Shown: in pieces, positions 18,373 through 26,858 of the stretch
Position numbering within the stretch: the stretch's first letter is position 1
How the letters are laid out: every line of letters begins with the position of its first letter
Source: JAGOTP01 sp964582475
GTDB taxonomy: Bacteria; Patescibacteriota; Patescibacteriia; 2-12-FULL-60-25
NCBI GenBank assembly: GCA_964582475.1
Contig: CAZOQS010000001.1
Span: forward strand, 1-64,000
Reading direction: 5' to 3'
Length of the DNA stretch: 64,000 bases
The notes under the pieces: generated by a model
Told to the model about the DNA's origin: nothing
Seen by the model: the letters and a program-made list of their open reading frames with translations, nothing else
The model's database searches: none
Translations under genes and position numbers: made by a program

Positions 18373-18594
18373 TTAGCGTGTTGTGTCAGCGACGATGCTA
18401 GGCTGTGCTTGCATGGCGGTTGCGCGAGGAGCGCTATCACGGACGAAGGCATAGCCGAGAACAACAAAACACAAGCCGATGACGATACCGCACAAGCCAA
18501 TGAGCGCTGGAGAAAAAGGAGCGGTCGATGAATGGACGGCGGCTGGTCGAGGGGTAGAGCGAGCAGGTAAGGAGCGACGGGAAGGTTTCTTCAT
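18373..18594 (-). CDS. Small membrane protein
   Basis: 73 residues from the ATG at 18594. A basic N-tail (KKPSRRS), one hydrophobic span at about 33-53, and a short outside tail. A GAGGAG stretch five bases upstream supports this start over the ATG twelve bases before it. A TAGACT hexamer ends 12 bases upstream of the chosen start. Function unknown. Confidence 0.6.
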   Translation of the reverse strand: MKKPSRRSLPARSTPRPAAVHSSTAPFSPALIGLCGIVIGLCFVVLGYAFVRDSAPRATAMQAQPSIVADTTR

Positions 18595-18654
18595 AGAGCT
18601 CCTCATAGTCTACCGCATTTTTTCTGTTTGATCTACGGCACGCGCCTGTGGAAA

Positions 18655-20076
18655 TTATCGCAGCTGCTTTAACATGTCTTTCGTCACAGCGCCGAACAAG
18701 AATAAACAGCCGGTGTAGCTGATCGCGCCGATGGAGAGAGGGAGTGCGAGCGGATACTCACGGAGTGGCCACACAAAACAGCCCATCAAGACGCCAGAGA
18801 ACAGAATAGCGAGACTCTTTTTGAGGTTGGGATGAAACGGTTGAAAACGATAGGTGACAATCGTTGAAGCGAAACAGATGATGAGTTCCGATACGACGGT
18901 CAGCCAAGCCGCAGCCCACATGCCGAAGCGCGGAATGAGAATCAGATAACCAGTGAGCGTGATGATCGCCACGAAAATGTAGACCGGAATCATCTTGCGT
19001 TGGGCATCGAGTGCGACGATCGCGTGGGTGGTGACGGTATTGAAATAGATAATCGCAATCGCGAGCACGAGAATACGCAGGACGACGCCAGAGTCTCTAA
19101 AATCAGGGCCGGCAATCGCGCTCATGAGCTGCGGACCAAGCGCCCAGGTACCAATCAGTACAGGGACACACAGAACGAGCATTAGTTCGAGGGAGCGACT
19201 GATAATCGCTGAGAATTGCGTCGTATCTTTTTTGGCTCTGAGACGAGACAGAATTGGTAGAAGAATACCGGCGTAGATGAAGGGGACCGTGATGAGGATT
19301 TCGAGAACGCGGTAGGCGGCTCCGTAGATGCCGACCTCTTCTATCCTGCGGACGTGGGACAGGATAAAACTATCCGCTTTGAAGTAGACAAGGTTAAAAG
19401 CAATTGAGACACCAACCGGCCATGAGCGTAGGAGCGTACTTTTCCAAAATTCAGGATCCCAACGAAAGTGATAGCGTTCGTGTTTCCAACTGAGAGCAAG
19501 CGTGACAAAGAAGTTCGAAACGTTGCTGAGCGTTGCGAGCCACATAATCCCGATGATCCCTACTCCAAAATGGCGCGCGAGCAGAATTCCCACGAGCCAG
19601 ATGATACGACCAACGACTTCGGCGATGGTCGGGATGTACATCCGCAAATGCCGTTGCTGAACGCCAATCACGACTTGGTTAAGCGCAGGGAAGATGATCG
19701 AGCCGTTTAAGGCCACGATCGACCAAAAAATGAGCGTCTTATCCGGGTAAGCGAATTTCCAAATGAGAGGCGCCAGAATCATGGCGACAACCACCATGAT
19801 AAAACGCAGAGTAAAAATAGCAGAGATACACCGTTCCTCGTATTTTCTATCGTCCGCATGCTCACCGAGCAGCGCGGTGAAAGTGACATTCAATCCAAGA
19901 TCAATCAGGAGCGCAAAAAATTGAAGATAGGCGGTGGCGGCCGTATAGGCGCCGAACCCGGCGACACCCAGGGAGCGGGTCAAGAGCCCAATGATGATGA
20001 TGCCGAAAATGGTTGAAATCACTCGTCCGATGAGTTGGATTCCCGTATTAACGGCCAGCGAACGAGCGATGGACAT
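18655..20076 (-). CDS. Polysaccharide flippase, MOP/Wzx family
   Basis: 473 residues with about 12-14 membrane spans and the family opening (GIQLIGRVISTIFGIIIIG, then SLGVAGFGAY). It would move lipid-linked sugar repeats across the membrane for surface polysaccharide. The -10 TACACT with an upstream TGT (extended -10) ends seven bases before the ATG and there is no Shine-Dalgarno. Functional partners are the glycosyltransferases and priming transferase at 55-59 kb and ugd. Confidence 0.88.
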   Translation of the reverse strand: MSIARSLAVNTGIQLIGRVISTIFGIIIIGLLTRSLGVAGFGAYTAATAYLQFFALLIDLGLNVTFTALLGEHADDRKYEERCISAIFTLRFIMVVVAMILAPLIWKFAYPDKTLIFWSIVALNGSIIFPALNQVVIGVQQRHLRMYIPTIAEVVGRIIWLVGILLARHFGVGIIGIMWLATLSNVSNFFVTLALSWKHERYHFRWDPEFWKSTLLRSWPVGVSIAFNLVYFKADSFILSHVRRIEEVGIYGAAYRVLEILITVPFIYAGILLPILSRLRAKKDTTQFSAIISRSLELMLVLCVPVLIGTWALGPQLMSAIAGPDFRDSGVVLRILVLAIAIIYFNTVTTHAIVALDAQRKMIPVYIFVAIITLTGYLILIPRFGMWAAAWLTVVSELIICFASTIVTYRFQPFHPNLKKSLAILFSGVLMGCFVWPLREYPLALPLSIGAISYTGCLFLFGAVTKDMLKQLR

Positions 20077-20132
20077 GGGCTAAAGTGTAACATACGGCCT
20101 TTCAATCGGTATAAGATGATATACTTTCTCCC

Positions 20133-22568
20133 ATGCGAGGCCAGTTCTTTCGACGTTTTTTTACGACCGCTGCTCTCATCGGGTTGATGTTTGGATTGAG
20201 TTTGCCACCACACATGGTCGAAGCAGCCGTAAAGAAATCTGTCCCTCCAACCTACACAGCCTCCGTGTTGGCGTTGGGTGTTCCTCGGACCTTGAAGCCG
20301 GGTGAAGTGGATCAGGTGCGCGTTACGATCAAAAACCTAGGCACAGCGACTTGGAAGCGCGATGGAAAGAACTACGTATCACTCTATCGCTGGAATCCGA
20401 CCACAAAAAAAGAAATCGCCAGCGCTTTTGCCCGCCCCTCCTGGGAAACGGCTCTTCGGCCGACACGTTTACCGCTTTCGGCCGTCTCTCCGAATGGAGA
20501 GGTGTCTTTTGCCTTCCCGGTGCGTGCACCCGATCGGCCAGGGGTCTATCGAGAGCAATTCATCTTAGCCTCAGAAGGGGTCGCTTGGATTGCGCGCAGT
20601 GCGTTTGATGTTGAGCTTACGGTCGTCCCAGGAGCGAACGCGCCAGCTCCTGTCGTATCACCTGTGGTAAATACGCCTGCGCCGGTTTCAGTACCTTCCG
20701 CTCCCGTGTCGCAAGCGTCTTTACCCTCCTCCTCTGAATGGCGCGCAGAATTGGTTGATAAAGGTGGAATTGAATGGCAGGTCGAACCGGCAGACCGCAC
20801 CATCGCCGAGGTCACCTTCCGAAATATCGGATCAACAACCTGGAAGCGAGAAACGGGCCCCTTTGTCTCGGTCTACGCCGTTGATGCGAGTGGAAAAAAA
20901 GAGCGCGCTACGCCGTTTGTGGCTGGCGCAGACCCAAAAAAACCAGTTGCACGTCTGCGAGAAGAGCAGGTAGCGCCGGGGGATATTGGGCATTTCAAGC
21001 TTCAGCTGCGCGGCCCCGTAACGCCGGGATTTTATCGAGAATCATTTGCACTCGCGGCGGAAAACCAAGCGTGGATTGAAGGCGGGAGCTTTTTGCTGCC
21101 GATCCGTGTTCCGGGACGAGATGAGTTTATCGGGACAGCCCCCCCAGAGGCTCAGCCCGTCTCTCTAGATGCAGGCTCACCTCTTCCAGTGGGAACGGTT
21201 ACTGCTGGAAATAATTTGTATGCCGTCTTAGAAAATCGTTCAGCGGGGGAATTATCCGGCGGGGGATATACGCAAAAAGAATTCGTCGTTACCTATAAAA
21301 ACGTCAGCACAGTTGCTTGGAAGAATCTGTCGATGCGTTTTATTGATCTTCGTCGACCCGTGTATGCGAATGATAGTTCGCTCCAAGATACATCTTGGTC
21401 AAACACGAACGAGGCGGTTCGCTTGCTCGGAGTGACGCGTCCGCAGGACATCGCATCGCTCGCCTTCACCTTCCGACTTCCTGCAGATCAGGGAGCGTAC
21501 ACGGCTCTTTTCCAATTGTACGCTGATGGCAAACCGGTTCAGGGAGGTGTGGTTGAAATTCCACTCATGGTGACGAGTAACGCGGCCAACCGTGTTCCGC
21601 GTGCGCCAACGCCGACGCCCGTCAGTCGTCCGACAACTCCATCGGTTCCTGCAACACCTGTCGCAACCCGTCCGCCGATCGAAGCGATCCCGCTGAATGG
21701 AGATATAAACTCGCTTCCAGCAGAGCCGATGATCCGAGTTGGGCTTCTGCGCACCGTCGATAGTCGGTCCGTGATCCAAGCAATGAATGTTCCTGTTCTT
21801 GTACAACAAGCGGGTTCAACCGTTTGTCGGTTGGCCGTAGGTCAGCAAGCAAGCGTCCTCTTTGATCGAACCAGTCGCGTATACATTCTGGGTGAAGCCT
21901 GTAGCGGCCAGTCGTCCGCGCATTATATCTTCAAAGCGGAAGACAGTCTTTCTCCGATGCGAGTGACCGATTACGACCGCAACGATAATACATTCCGAGC
22001 CCAGCTTGAGCTGCGGTATACGCCAGCAACAGACAGCGTCTGGCTGATCAATGAACTCCCAATTGAGTGGTATCTGAAGGGGATCGCAGAAACATCGAAC
22101 TTGAGTCCGATGGAGTTCAAGCGCACGTTGCTGACCACCGCTCGCACCTACGCCATGTATCACGTTCAGCGCGGCACGAAGCATGCAGATGAGTATTACA
22201 CCGTGGACGCACGTTATGACCAAGTCTATCGCGGGTATGGTCATGAGTTACGCACACCAACCATCGCGCAAGCCGTTGATGCCACCCGTGGCCAAATTGT
22301 GACCTATCAAGGTCGTCTCGCAATCACGCCTTACTTCTCTCGTTCAGATGGCCGTACGCGTGGCTGGGGGGAGGTTTGGGGAGGTGCCTCAAGCTATCCG
22401 TGGTTGGTGTCGGTGCCTGTTCCTCAAGATATCGGTCGAACGCTTTGGGGGCATGGAGTTGGAATGTCCGCGACCGGCGCACTCGATATGGCCAACGAAG
22501 GTCGTGGCTATGACGAAATATTGAGACACTTCTATCAGGGGATTGAGCTGAGGCGTGCGTATCGGTAA
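20133..22568 (+). CDS. Secreted SpoIID/LytB-domain protein with three Ig-like repeats
   Basis: 811 residues. A signal peptide (about 1-32) is followed by three similar Ig-like domains (about 40-165, 205-330, 355-475), each with the hallmark NxGTxTWKR or a close variant. This matches the Trp-containing NBR1-like Ig domain found in secreted bacterial proteins. Pro/Thr-rich linkers separate them. The C-terminal 250 residues are a SpoIID domain, with VDARYDQVYRGYG, ATRGQIVTYQG, and GHGVGMSATGA. The SpoIID family includes lytic transglycosylases and amidase enhancers acting on peptidoglycan, so cell-wall remodelling is likely. A TATACT hexamer ends seven bases before the ATG. Confidence 0.88.
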   Translation: MRGQFFRRFFTTAALIGLMFGLSLPPHMVEAAVKKSVPPTYTASVLALGVPRTLKPGEVDQVRVTIKNLGTATWKRDGKNYVSLYRWNPTTKKEIASAFARPSWETALRPTRLPLSAVSPNGEVSFAFPVRAPDRPGVYREQFILASEGVAWIARSAFDVELTVVPGANAPAPVVSPVVNTPAPVSVPSAPVSQASLPSSSEWRAELVDKGGIEWQVEPADRTIAEVTFRNIGSTTWKRETGPFVSVYAVDASGKKERATPFVAGADPKKPVARLREEQVAPGDIGHFKLQLRGPVTPGFYRESFALAAENQAWIEGGSFLLPIRVPGRDEFIGTAPPEAQPVSLDAGSPLPVGTVTAGNNLYAVLENRSAGELSGGGYTQKEFVVTYKNVSTVAWKNLSMRFIDLRRPVYANDSSLQDTSWSNTNEAVRLLGVTRPQDIASLAFTFRLPADQGAYTALFQLYADGKPVQGGVVEIPLMVTSNAANRVPRAPTPTPVSRPTTPSVPATPVATRPPIEAIPLNGDINSLPAEPMIRVGLLRTVDSRSVIQAMNVPVLVQQAGSTVCRLAVGQQASVLFDRTSRVYILGEACSGQSSAHYIFKAEDSLSPMRVTDYDRNDNTFRAQLELRYTPATDSVWLINELPIEWYLKGIAETSNLSPMEFKRTLLTTARTYAMYHVQRGTKHADEYYTVDARYDQVYRGYGHELRTPTIAQAVDATRGQIVTYQGRLAITPYFSRSDGRTRGWGEVWGGASSYPWLVSVPVPQDIGRTLWGHGVGMSATGALDMANEGRGYDEILRHFYQGIELRRAYR

Positions 22569-22589
22569 GTTGTCGGCTATCAGTCAAAA

Positions 22590-22620
22590 ACAAAGGGAGA
22601 TCTTCTAGATCTCCCTTTGT
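22590..22620. terminator. Bidirectional terminator
   Basis: ACAAAGGGAGATC / GATCTCCCTTTGT around TTCTA between convergent genes. Confidence 0.88.
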
Positions 22621-22634
22621 CGATAAGCGCGTCT

Positions 22635-23102
22635 TTATTGTTCCACGCAGGTTGTCTGGATTTGGGTGAGCGTGTCCTGTTGGGCGATATTCACTTGGCA
22701 ACGAGTTGTGCCTTTTGTGAAAATTAAGATGACGAGATTTGGGCTTGAGAGCACATTTTCTTTCGTGAAGCCTTGAGTCTGCATGGCGCTTTCAATGTGA
22801 GCCTGTGCTTGGACGTAGGAATCATTCGTATGTTGGGCGAGCGAGCCGGATTTTCCATCGCTCTCTGTGAATGCGAGCATGGTCTTGCCGTTTGGATACT
22901 TCGGGAAATAACTCGGGAAGTTCTCTGGAATTTGTGCACCTTCACCGGCAGAGAAGGAATCACCATCGTTGCCTTGAATATTGAGTGTGTTTGTATCCGT
23001 ATCAATCATACGAGAGCTGCTTCCACAGCCGGCGCCAAGAACGGTAAGCGCAATAACCGGTGTGACAAGCAGCGAAGAAAAGCGAGAGTTCAAAATAGGC
23101 AT
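22635..23102 (-). CDS. Lipoprotein of unknown function
   Basis: 155 residues with a signal peptide and lipobox LGAGC. The mature part includes a segment like IPENFPSYFPKYPNG and a compact domain with two Cys near the C-terminus (TRCQVN, TTCVEQ). The start codon lies inside a 13-bp-arm palindrome that also contains the -10 TATGCT, eight bases before ATG. No known family identified. Confidence 0.75.
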   Translation of the reverse strand: MPILNSRFSSLLVTPVIALTVLGAGCGSSSRMIDTDTNTLNIQGNDGDSFSAGEGAQIPENFPSYFPKYPNGKTMLAFTESDGKSGSLAQHTNDSYVQAQAHIESAMQTQGFTKENVLSSPNLVILIFTKGTTRCQVNIAQQDTLTQIQTTCVEQ

Positions 23103-23124
23103 ATGCGGATAGCATATGCCTATT
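23094..23124. repeat. Palindrome over the lipoprotein start, likely clpP terminator
   Basis: Arms AATAGGCATATGC / GCATATGCCTATT with a 5-base centre. On the minus strand it lies 28 bases after the clpP stop and is followed by TTGAAC. It also contains the -10 (TATGCT) and ATG of the next gene, so it could act as terminator, operator, or both. Confidence 0.7.
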
Positions 23125-23151
23125 CAGTCTCACTCGGCCAGTCCAACGAGA

Positions 23152-23778
23152 TTAATCTTCGCTGGTGTGAGCGATGACGCGATCGATCAATCCGTATTTC
23201 AGCGCTTCGGTGGCGCTCATGAAGTTGTCACGTTCCGTATCTTGTTCAACTGTTTTTAAGGGCTTCCCGGTGTGTTGCGACAAGAGTTTATTCAACTGCT
23301 CTTTGGTCTTCAAGATACGTTCTGTGTGAATCTTGATGTCTGTTGCTTGTCCTTGGAACCCACCGAGCACTTGGTGGATCATGATCTCGGAGTTTGGAAG
23401 TGCGAAGCGTTTCTTTTCGGCGCCACCGGCTAAAAGTACTGCGCCCATCGAAGCAGCCATACCGATACAGATCGTGGAAACATCTGGTTTCACGTATTGC
23501 ATGGCATCGTAAATCGCGAGCCCTGCTGTGACAGAGCCGCCGGGTGAGTTGATGTAGATTTTAATATCTTTGCTGGTGTCCTGACTTTCTAAGAAGAGAA
23601 GCTGTGCAACAACGACGTTTGCGACGTCATCATTGATCTCAGAGCCAAGCAGAATGATACGATCCTTCAATAAGCGCGAATAAATATCGTAGGCGCGTTC
23701 ACCCATCGATGTCTTTTCAATCACGGTCGGGATCAAGTAGTTGTTCTGGAGATTGCCTAACGAATAGGGGTTTGCCAT
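23152..23778 (-). CDS. clpP: ATP-dependent Clp protease proteolytic subunit
   Basis: 208 residues, full length. The serine peptidase triad is visible: Ser110 in GMAASMG, His135 in MIHQVLGG, Asp184 in DTERDNF. It forms the 14-subunit degradation chamber fed by Clp ATPases. Promoter TTGACT-16-TATACT with the -10 ending 12 bases before ATG, so the leader is only about five bases and lacks a Shine-Dalgarno. Confidence 0.97.
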   Translation of the reverse strand: MANPYSLGNLQNNYLIPTVIEKTSMGERAYDIYSRLLKDRIILLGSEINDDVANVVVAQLLFLESQDTSKDIKIYINSPGGSVTAGLAIYDAMQYVKPDVSTICIGMAASMGAVLLAGGAEKKRFALPNSEIMIHQVLGGFQGQATDIKIHTERILKTKEQLNKLLSQHTGKPLKTVEQDTERDNFMSATEALKYGLIDRVIAHTSED

Positions 23779-23790
23779 AAGGGTTTGATC

Positions 23791-23818
23791 AGTATACCAA
23801 GCACGGATTAGCAGTCAA
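23791..23818 (-). promoter_or_regulatory. clpP promoter
   Basis: TTGACT at 23813-23818, 16-base spacer, TATACT at 23791-23796. Confidence 0.8.
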
Positions 23819-23832
23819 ATCGAGAGAGTGCT

Positions 23833-23851
23833 AACCGAGCTGAGCTCGGTT
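23833..23851. repeat. Short palindrome of the GAGCT-n-AGCTC type
   Basis: AACCGAGCT-G-AGCTCGGTT, just after the stop of the DHH gene on the minus strand. No U-run follows. The same core occurs at 30325, 39254 and 43523. Confidence 0.7.
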
Positions 23852-23855
23852 CTGG

Positions 23856-24815
23856 TTATTGGATAACACGAACTCCGTTCCCTGTTTCTTCGAGGTGGCC
23901 GTTGATCGTGAAGCCGGCGGCTTTTTTGTGACCGCCGCCGCCGAGGAGCTTTGCGACTTTTGAAATGTCGCGCTTTGCGCTGCGCATGGAGCCTTTGATC
24001 GTTCCGTTCGAGAACTCGCGTAAAACGAGCATCGTATCGGCTTCGCCACAGCTAGCATTCAAAAAGTTCGAAACCCCTTCGACCGCCTCTTCAGGTGCGC
24101 CTTCCAGATCTTTCGCGAAGAAGTACGTTGTGACCATGTTGTAGGGCTTGTTGTATTTCAACCGCGAGAGAGCCAAGCCCCAGAGTCTCAATCCATCGAC
24201 CGTTTTGTTTTGGAGGATGTGGTGATAGATCTCGTTGGTACGGGCTCCCGCAGCCGTCAGAACAGACGCGGCATCCATTCCAGGAGAAGTGGTGGCCGCA
24301 TTCGAAAACGAAGACGTGTCAGTCAGTACGCCGGTAAGAAGCGAGGTCGCGATTGCGGGATCGAGTGGAATTTCTTCAGCTGACAGAAAGCGATAGACCA
24401 CTTCGCAGGTAGAGCAGGTATCGGTGTAGACCAGGTTCAGCTGTCCGTAGCGTGCGTTGGTGGCGTGGTGATCGATGTTGACTAGTGTGTAGGGCGTTTT
24501 GATTTGAGGAAGCAGTTGCTCTACGCCGCAATGACGCAAATCACCCGCATCGAAGGTAATAATCAAATCCCACTCCTCTTTGAAGGTCGCCGCATCGTTT
24601 CGGAACAGGTGAATGCCGTTTAAAAAGGAAAAAGACCGGGGGATAGGGGCGGCACAAAAAGCCTGCGCCGTTTTGCCTTCACGTAAGAGCCAGTTCAAAA
24701 AGCCAGAACTCGAGCCTAAACTGTCGCCGTCCGGACTTCCGTCGGCGACGAGGAGAATCTTTTTCGCATTCCGCACCAGGGCGTGCAGGCGATTGAATTC
24801 AGGGAGAGAAGACAT
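23856..24815 (-). CDS. nrnA: DHH/DHHA1 phosphoesterase (NrnA-like)
   Basis: 319 residues. The DHH domain opens with DGSPDGDSLGSS and has the name-giving NIDHHATN; the DHHA1 domain ends with GGGGHKKAAGF. These two-metal enzymes degrade nanoRNA from the end and can dephosphorylate pAp; some family members act on cyclic dinucleotides. Its promoter (TTGACA-17-TAGGGT) gives a leader of about ten bases. It lies between clpP and a GC-rich orphan gene. Confidence 0.9.
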   Translation of the reverse strand: MSSLPEFNRLHALVRNAKKILLVADGSPDGDSLGSSSGFLNWLLREGKTAQAFCAAPIPRSFSFLNGIHLFRNDAATFKEEWDLIITFDAGDLRHCGVEQLLPQIKTPYTLVNIDHHATNARYGQLNLVYTDTCSTCEVVYRFLSAEEIPLDPAIATSLLTGVLTDTSSFSNAATTSPGMDAASVLTAAGARTNEIYHHILQNKTVDGLRLWGLALSRLKYNKPYNMVTTYFFAKDLEGAPEEAVEGVSNFLNASCGEADTMLVLREFSNGTIKGSMRSAKRDISKVAKLLGGGGHKKAAGFTINGHLEETGNGVRVIQ

Positions 24816-24832
24816 GGGTAACTGAATGAGGT

Positions 24833-24861
24833 ACCCTAGCGTTTTTCCTCAGATCTGTCAA
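24833..24861 (-). promoter_or_regulatory. Promoter of the DHH phosphoesterase
   Basis: TTGACA at 24856-24861, 17-base spacer, TAGGGT at 24833-24838. Confidence 0.7.
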
Positions 24862-24930
24862 TCGAAAGGCCTTAGATTAGCCATTTTCCACTCTTTGCCC
24901 ATCAGCGAGCTGCTGACCAAAGGGGGGAGG

Positions 24931-24960
24931 CTCTGCGAGCCGCGAGGGTCGCGGCGAGAG
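24931..24960 (-). terminator. Hairpin after the 296-residue orphan
   Basis: GCCGCGA / TCGCGGC with a 3-base loop and flanking CTCT/AGAG pairs; GC-only stem without a good U-run. Confidence 0.55.
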
Positions 24961-24981
24961 CCAGTGGATCCGAGGATCGGA

Positions 24982-25872
24982 TCACGAGGGGGGAGAAGGA
25001 GCGGCGGTGGGGGCGGGATCGGCGTGGGTGCCGTCGAGGCTGTAGAGCGCATCGAGTGCAGCCGGAGACCGTACGTGGTCACCCAGCTCCTTGACGATGG
25101 CCGTGAACAGATCCGGGTAGTTTCCGATGACGCTCAGCAGGTCGATCCGTTCGCCCGCGTGGTTGCCCGTGGGGCAGTAGGGCGGAAGGTCACTGAACGG
25201 CTCCGGCAGGCTCACCCCGTAGGAGGGGGTGGCATCGGGAGGGGGTTCGTGAAGCCTGTCGCACATGCGTCGCACGATGGCGTCGTGCTCGTCCCACCAG
25301 GCGCCGTAGTTGTACTTGGCGGTGAAGACGACGATGGTCTGGAACAGGAGACGTACCCGGCGGTTGCCGGTTACGAGGCACTGTACCTGCCTCTGAGTGA
25401 GGTCGTAGGTGGCGGCGATGGCCTGCTCGAGAGCAAGCTTGCTCGCGTACCAGATGAGCAGTCCGAGGAACTGCTCACGGATGATGCTGTGCAGCTGCTC
25501 GGTCCGGAAGCGGACGAGCATGCCCGTACCGTCGATGGACGATTGCGCCCAGAAGGTCGCGCTCGTGCGCTGACCGGTGGGCAGGGGATCGCCATTCCAG
25601 GCGATGCGGGCGTCCTTGCTGCAGAGGTGCGTCACGATCCTGTAGACCTCCGCCGCACGCCAGGCTCCCCGCGGGAGCCTCAGCGTTCTCTGAAACGCAT
25701 CACTTGCGCTCAGGAGCACTCCGTCCAGCCAGATTCGAGGGTCACGACGCGAATCGATCTCCTCTGAACGACGCAGCTCTTCATCTCGAAGCCGAAGCAG
25801 TTCGGCTTCGGCCGCGTTGCAGCTCGCAGCGTGTGCCGCGAGCGCTTCGCTATTCAACTTGATTGCACTCAT
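24982..25872 (-). CDS. Hypothetical protein, GC-rich orphan
   Basis: 296 residues from the ATG at 25872, chosen because GGAGGGG lies five bases before it; a longer frame from 26004 would run through the promoter and two hairpins. The protein is Arg/Leu/Ala-rich and mainly helical in the first half, with a hydrophobic stretch near LGLLIWYASKLALEQAIAA and a Pro-rich C-terminal end. No family recognised. Expression signals are a perfect TTGACA-17-TATTAT promoter and a leader of about 100 bases with two hairpins. Composition differs sharply from the DHH and oxygenase neighbours. Confidence 0.65.
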   Translation of the reverse strand: MSAIKLNSEALAAHAASCNAAEAELLRLRDEELRRSEEIDSRRDPRIWLDGVLLSASDAFQRTLRLPRGAWRAAEVYRIVTHLCSKDARIAWNGDPLPTGQRTSATFWAQSSIDGTGMLVRFRTEQLHSIIREQFLGLLIWYASKLALEQAIAATYDLTQRQVQCLVTGNRRVRLLFQTIVVFTAKYNYGAWWDEHDAIVRRMCDRLHEPPPDATPSYGVSLPEPFSDLPPYCPTGNHAGERIDLLSVIGNYPDLFTAIVKELGDHVRSPAALDALYSLDGTHADPAPTAAPSPPS

Positions 25873-25916
25873 CCGCCCCTCCGATAGGGTGTTGGGAAGA
25901 AGCGGGAATGCCTCCT

Positions 25917-25972
25917 CCTGTTTTTCCATCAGCAACTGCTGAAAAAACAGGAAGATCCCCAAAATGGGGATC
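25917..25972 (-). promoter_or_regulatory. Two tandem hairpins at the 5' end of an orphan's leader
   Basis: First hairpin GATCCCC / GGGGATC at 25954-25972, followed on the minus strand by TTCCTGTTTTTT. Second hairpin CCTGTTTTT / AAAAACAGG at 25917-25951 with an inner CAGCA/TGCTG. The predicted transcription start falls at the first hairpin. The first may also terminate the oxygenase gene transcript. Confidence 0.65.
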
Positions 25973-25975
25973 AAA

Positions 25976-26004
25976 ATAATAGGAGCCGCGTGAGCGACTG
26001 TCAA
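25976..26004 (-). promoter_or_regulatory. Consensus promoter of the 296-residue orphan
   Basis: TTGACA at 25999-26004, 17 bases, TATTAT at 25976-25981. Confidence 0.85.
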
Positions 26005-26025
26005 TCTTTGGTTCCTGTTGAGCGG

Positions 26026-26826
26026 TTAGTATTTTGGAGTGTGGCAGGCATCCCAGCTGAGAACCTGTCGATCCCAAGCGCTCGCAAACAGCACGATGGC
26101 CCAACGCGCGTAGTTTGCTTGAAATACATCTTGATCTTTTTGCACAACATCATGCCAGCTTGGAGCAAATGTCTCATTCGTAAACTCGGGCAGATAGGCG
26201 CCGGGGAAAAAGAGGCCATACCCTTTTTCATGAACAACTTCTTTTACTGTTTCTGGGGTTTTGCCGATACGAAGTCCCGGTGCACTTTCTGCGACGGCGA
26301 GTGTGCAGGCTCCTCGATCGTAATGACCAGTTGCAAGAAACTGCCCTGGTTCGGTTTGCGTATAGGCGAGGAAGCGGAGTGGGAGACGAAGCTCACGTCC
26401 ATTCCCAGGGGCGAACAATGCCTGCTCTAATCCAGGGTGTTGTTCATCGATGGTGTGAACAATCTCGCGCAGTTTCTGGACAGCGGCTGTATGCACGATC
26501 TTGGCTGCATCCATGAATGTGATCAGTTCAGGACAATCTTGACCCTTAGGGCGGAATTGTTTGTCGGCAGCTTCTGAATAATGAAAGTAGCCGCGATCGT
26601 CTGGATGACCCTCGGCTCGTCGACGTGTCCAATAGCCAATCTCCGTTCCTCGATCGTTGGGATCTAGGCGCGCGGAAAATTGAAATTTCTTTTCTTCCGG
26701 CAAACCCATAAAGACGATGAATGCCTTCACCGCCGCTTCGATTTGTTCTTGTGAACAAGTGATCGGCGTCTTGTGGAATGATTGCGCATTCAAGTCATCA
26801 ACGAGTGCTTGGTACGAAGTAGGCAT
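26026..26826 (-). CDS. 2-oxoglutarate/Fe(II) oxygenase-like protein
   Basis: 266 residues with the isopenicillin-N-synthase-type double-stranded beta helix. The iron triad is visible as His168 and Asp170 (GHYDRG) and His225 (WHDVV), with the 2-oxoglutarate-binding Arg241 in RWAIVLF. Such enzymes hydroxylate or oxidise small molecules using O2. The substrate cannot be told from sequence. Base composition is native. A weak TTCATC hexamer ends nine bases before ATG with TTGTAA 17 bases further up. Confidence 0.75.
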   Translation of the reverse strand: MPTSYQALVDDLNAQSFHKTPITCSQEQIEAAVKAFIVFMGLPEEKKFQFSARLDPNDRGTEIGYWTRRRAEGHPDDRGYFHYSEAADKQFRPKGQDCPELITFMDAAKIVHTAAVQKLREIVHTIDEQHPGLEQALFAPGNGRELRLPLRFLAYTQTEPGQFLATGHYDRGACTLAVAESAPGLRIGKTPETVKEVVHEKGYGLFFPGAYLPEFTNETFAPSWHDVVQKDQDVFQANYARWAIVLFASAWDRQVLSWDACHTPKY

Positions 26827-26858
26827 AAAGAACCAGATGAACGTTCACACGTAGACTG

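Noticed and set aside
23152..24815. Insertion sequence or transposase remnants near the orphan genes
   Set aside because: No transposase motifs, terminal inverted repeats or target duplications were seen at this or any other orphan locus.
24826..25767. Plus-strand reading frame of 313 codons opposite the 296-residue orphan
   Set aside because: Antisense shadow of a GC-rich gene; runs across the DHH promoter and a terminator hairpin.
25873..26004. Start at 26004 with an apparent signal peptide for the 296-residue orphan
   Set aside because: That stretch contains the promoter and two hairpins; the Shine-Dalgarno points to 25872.
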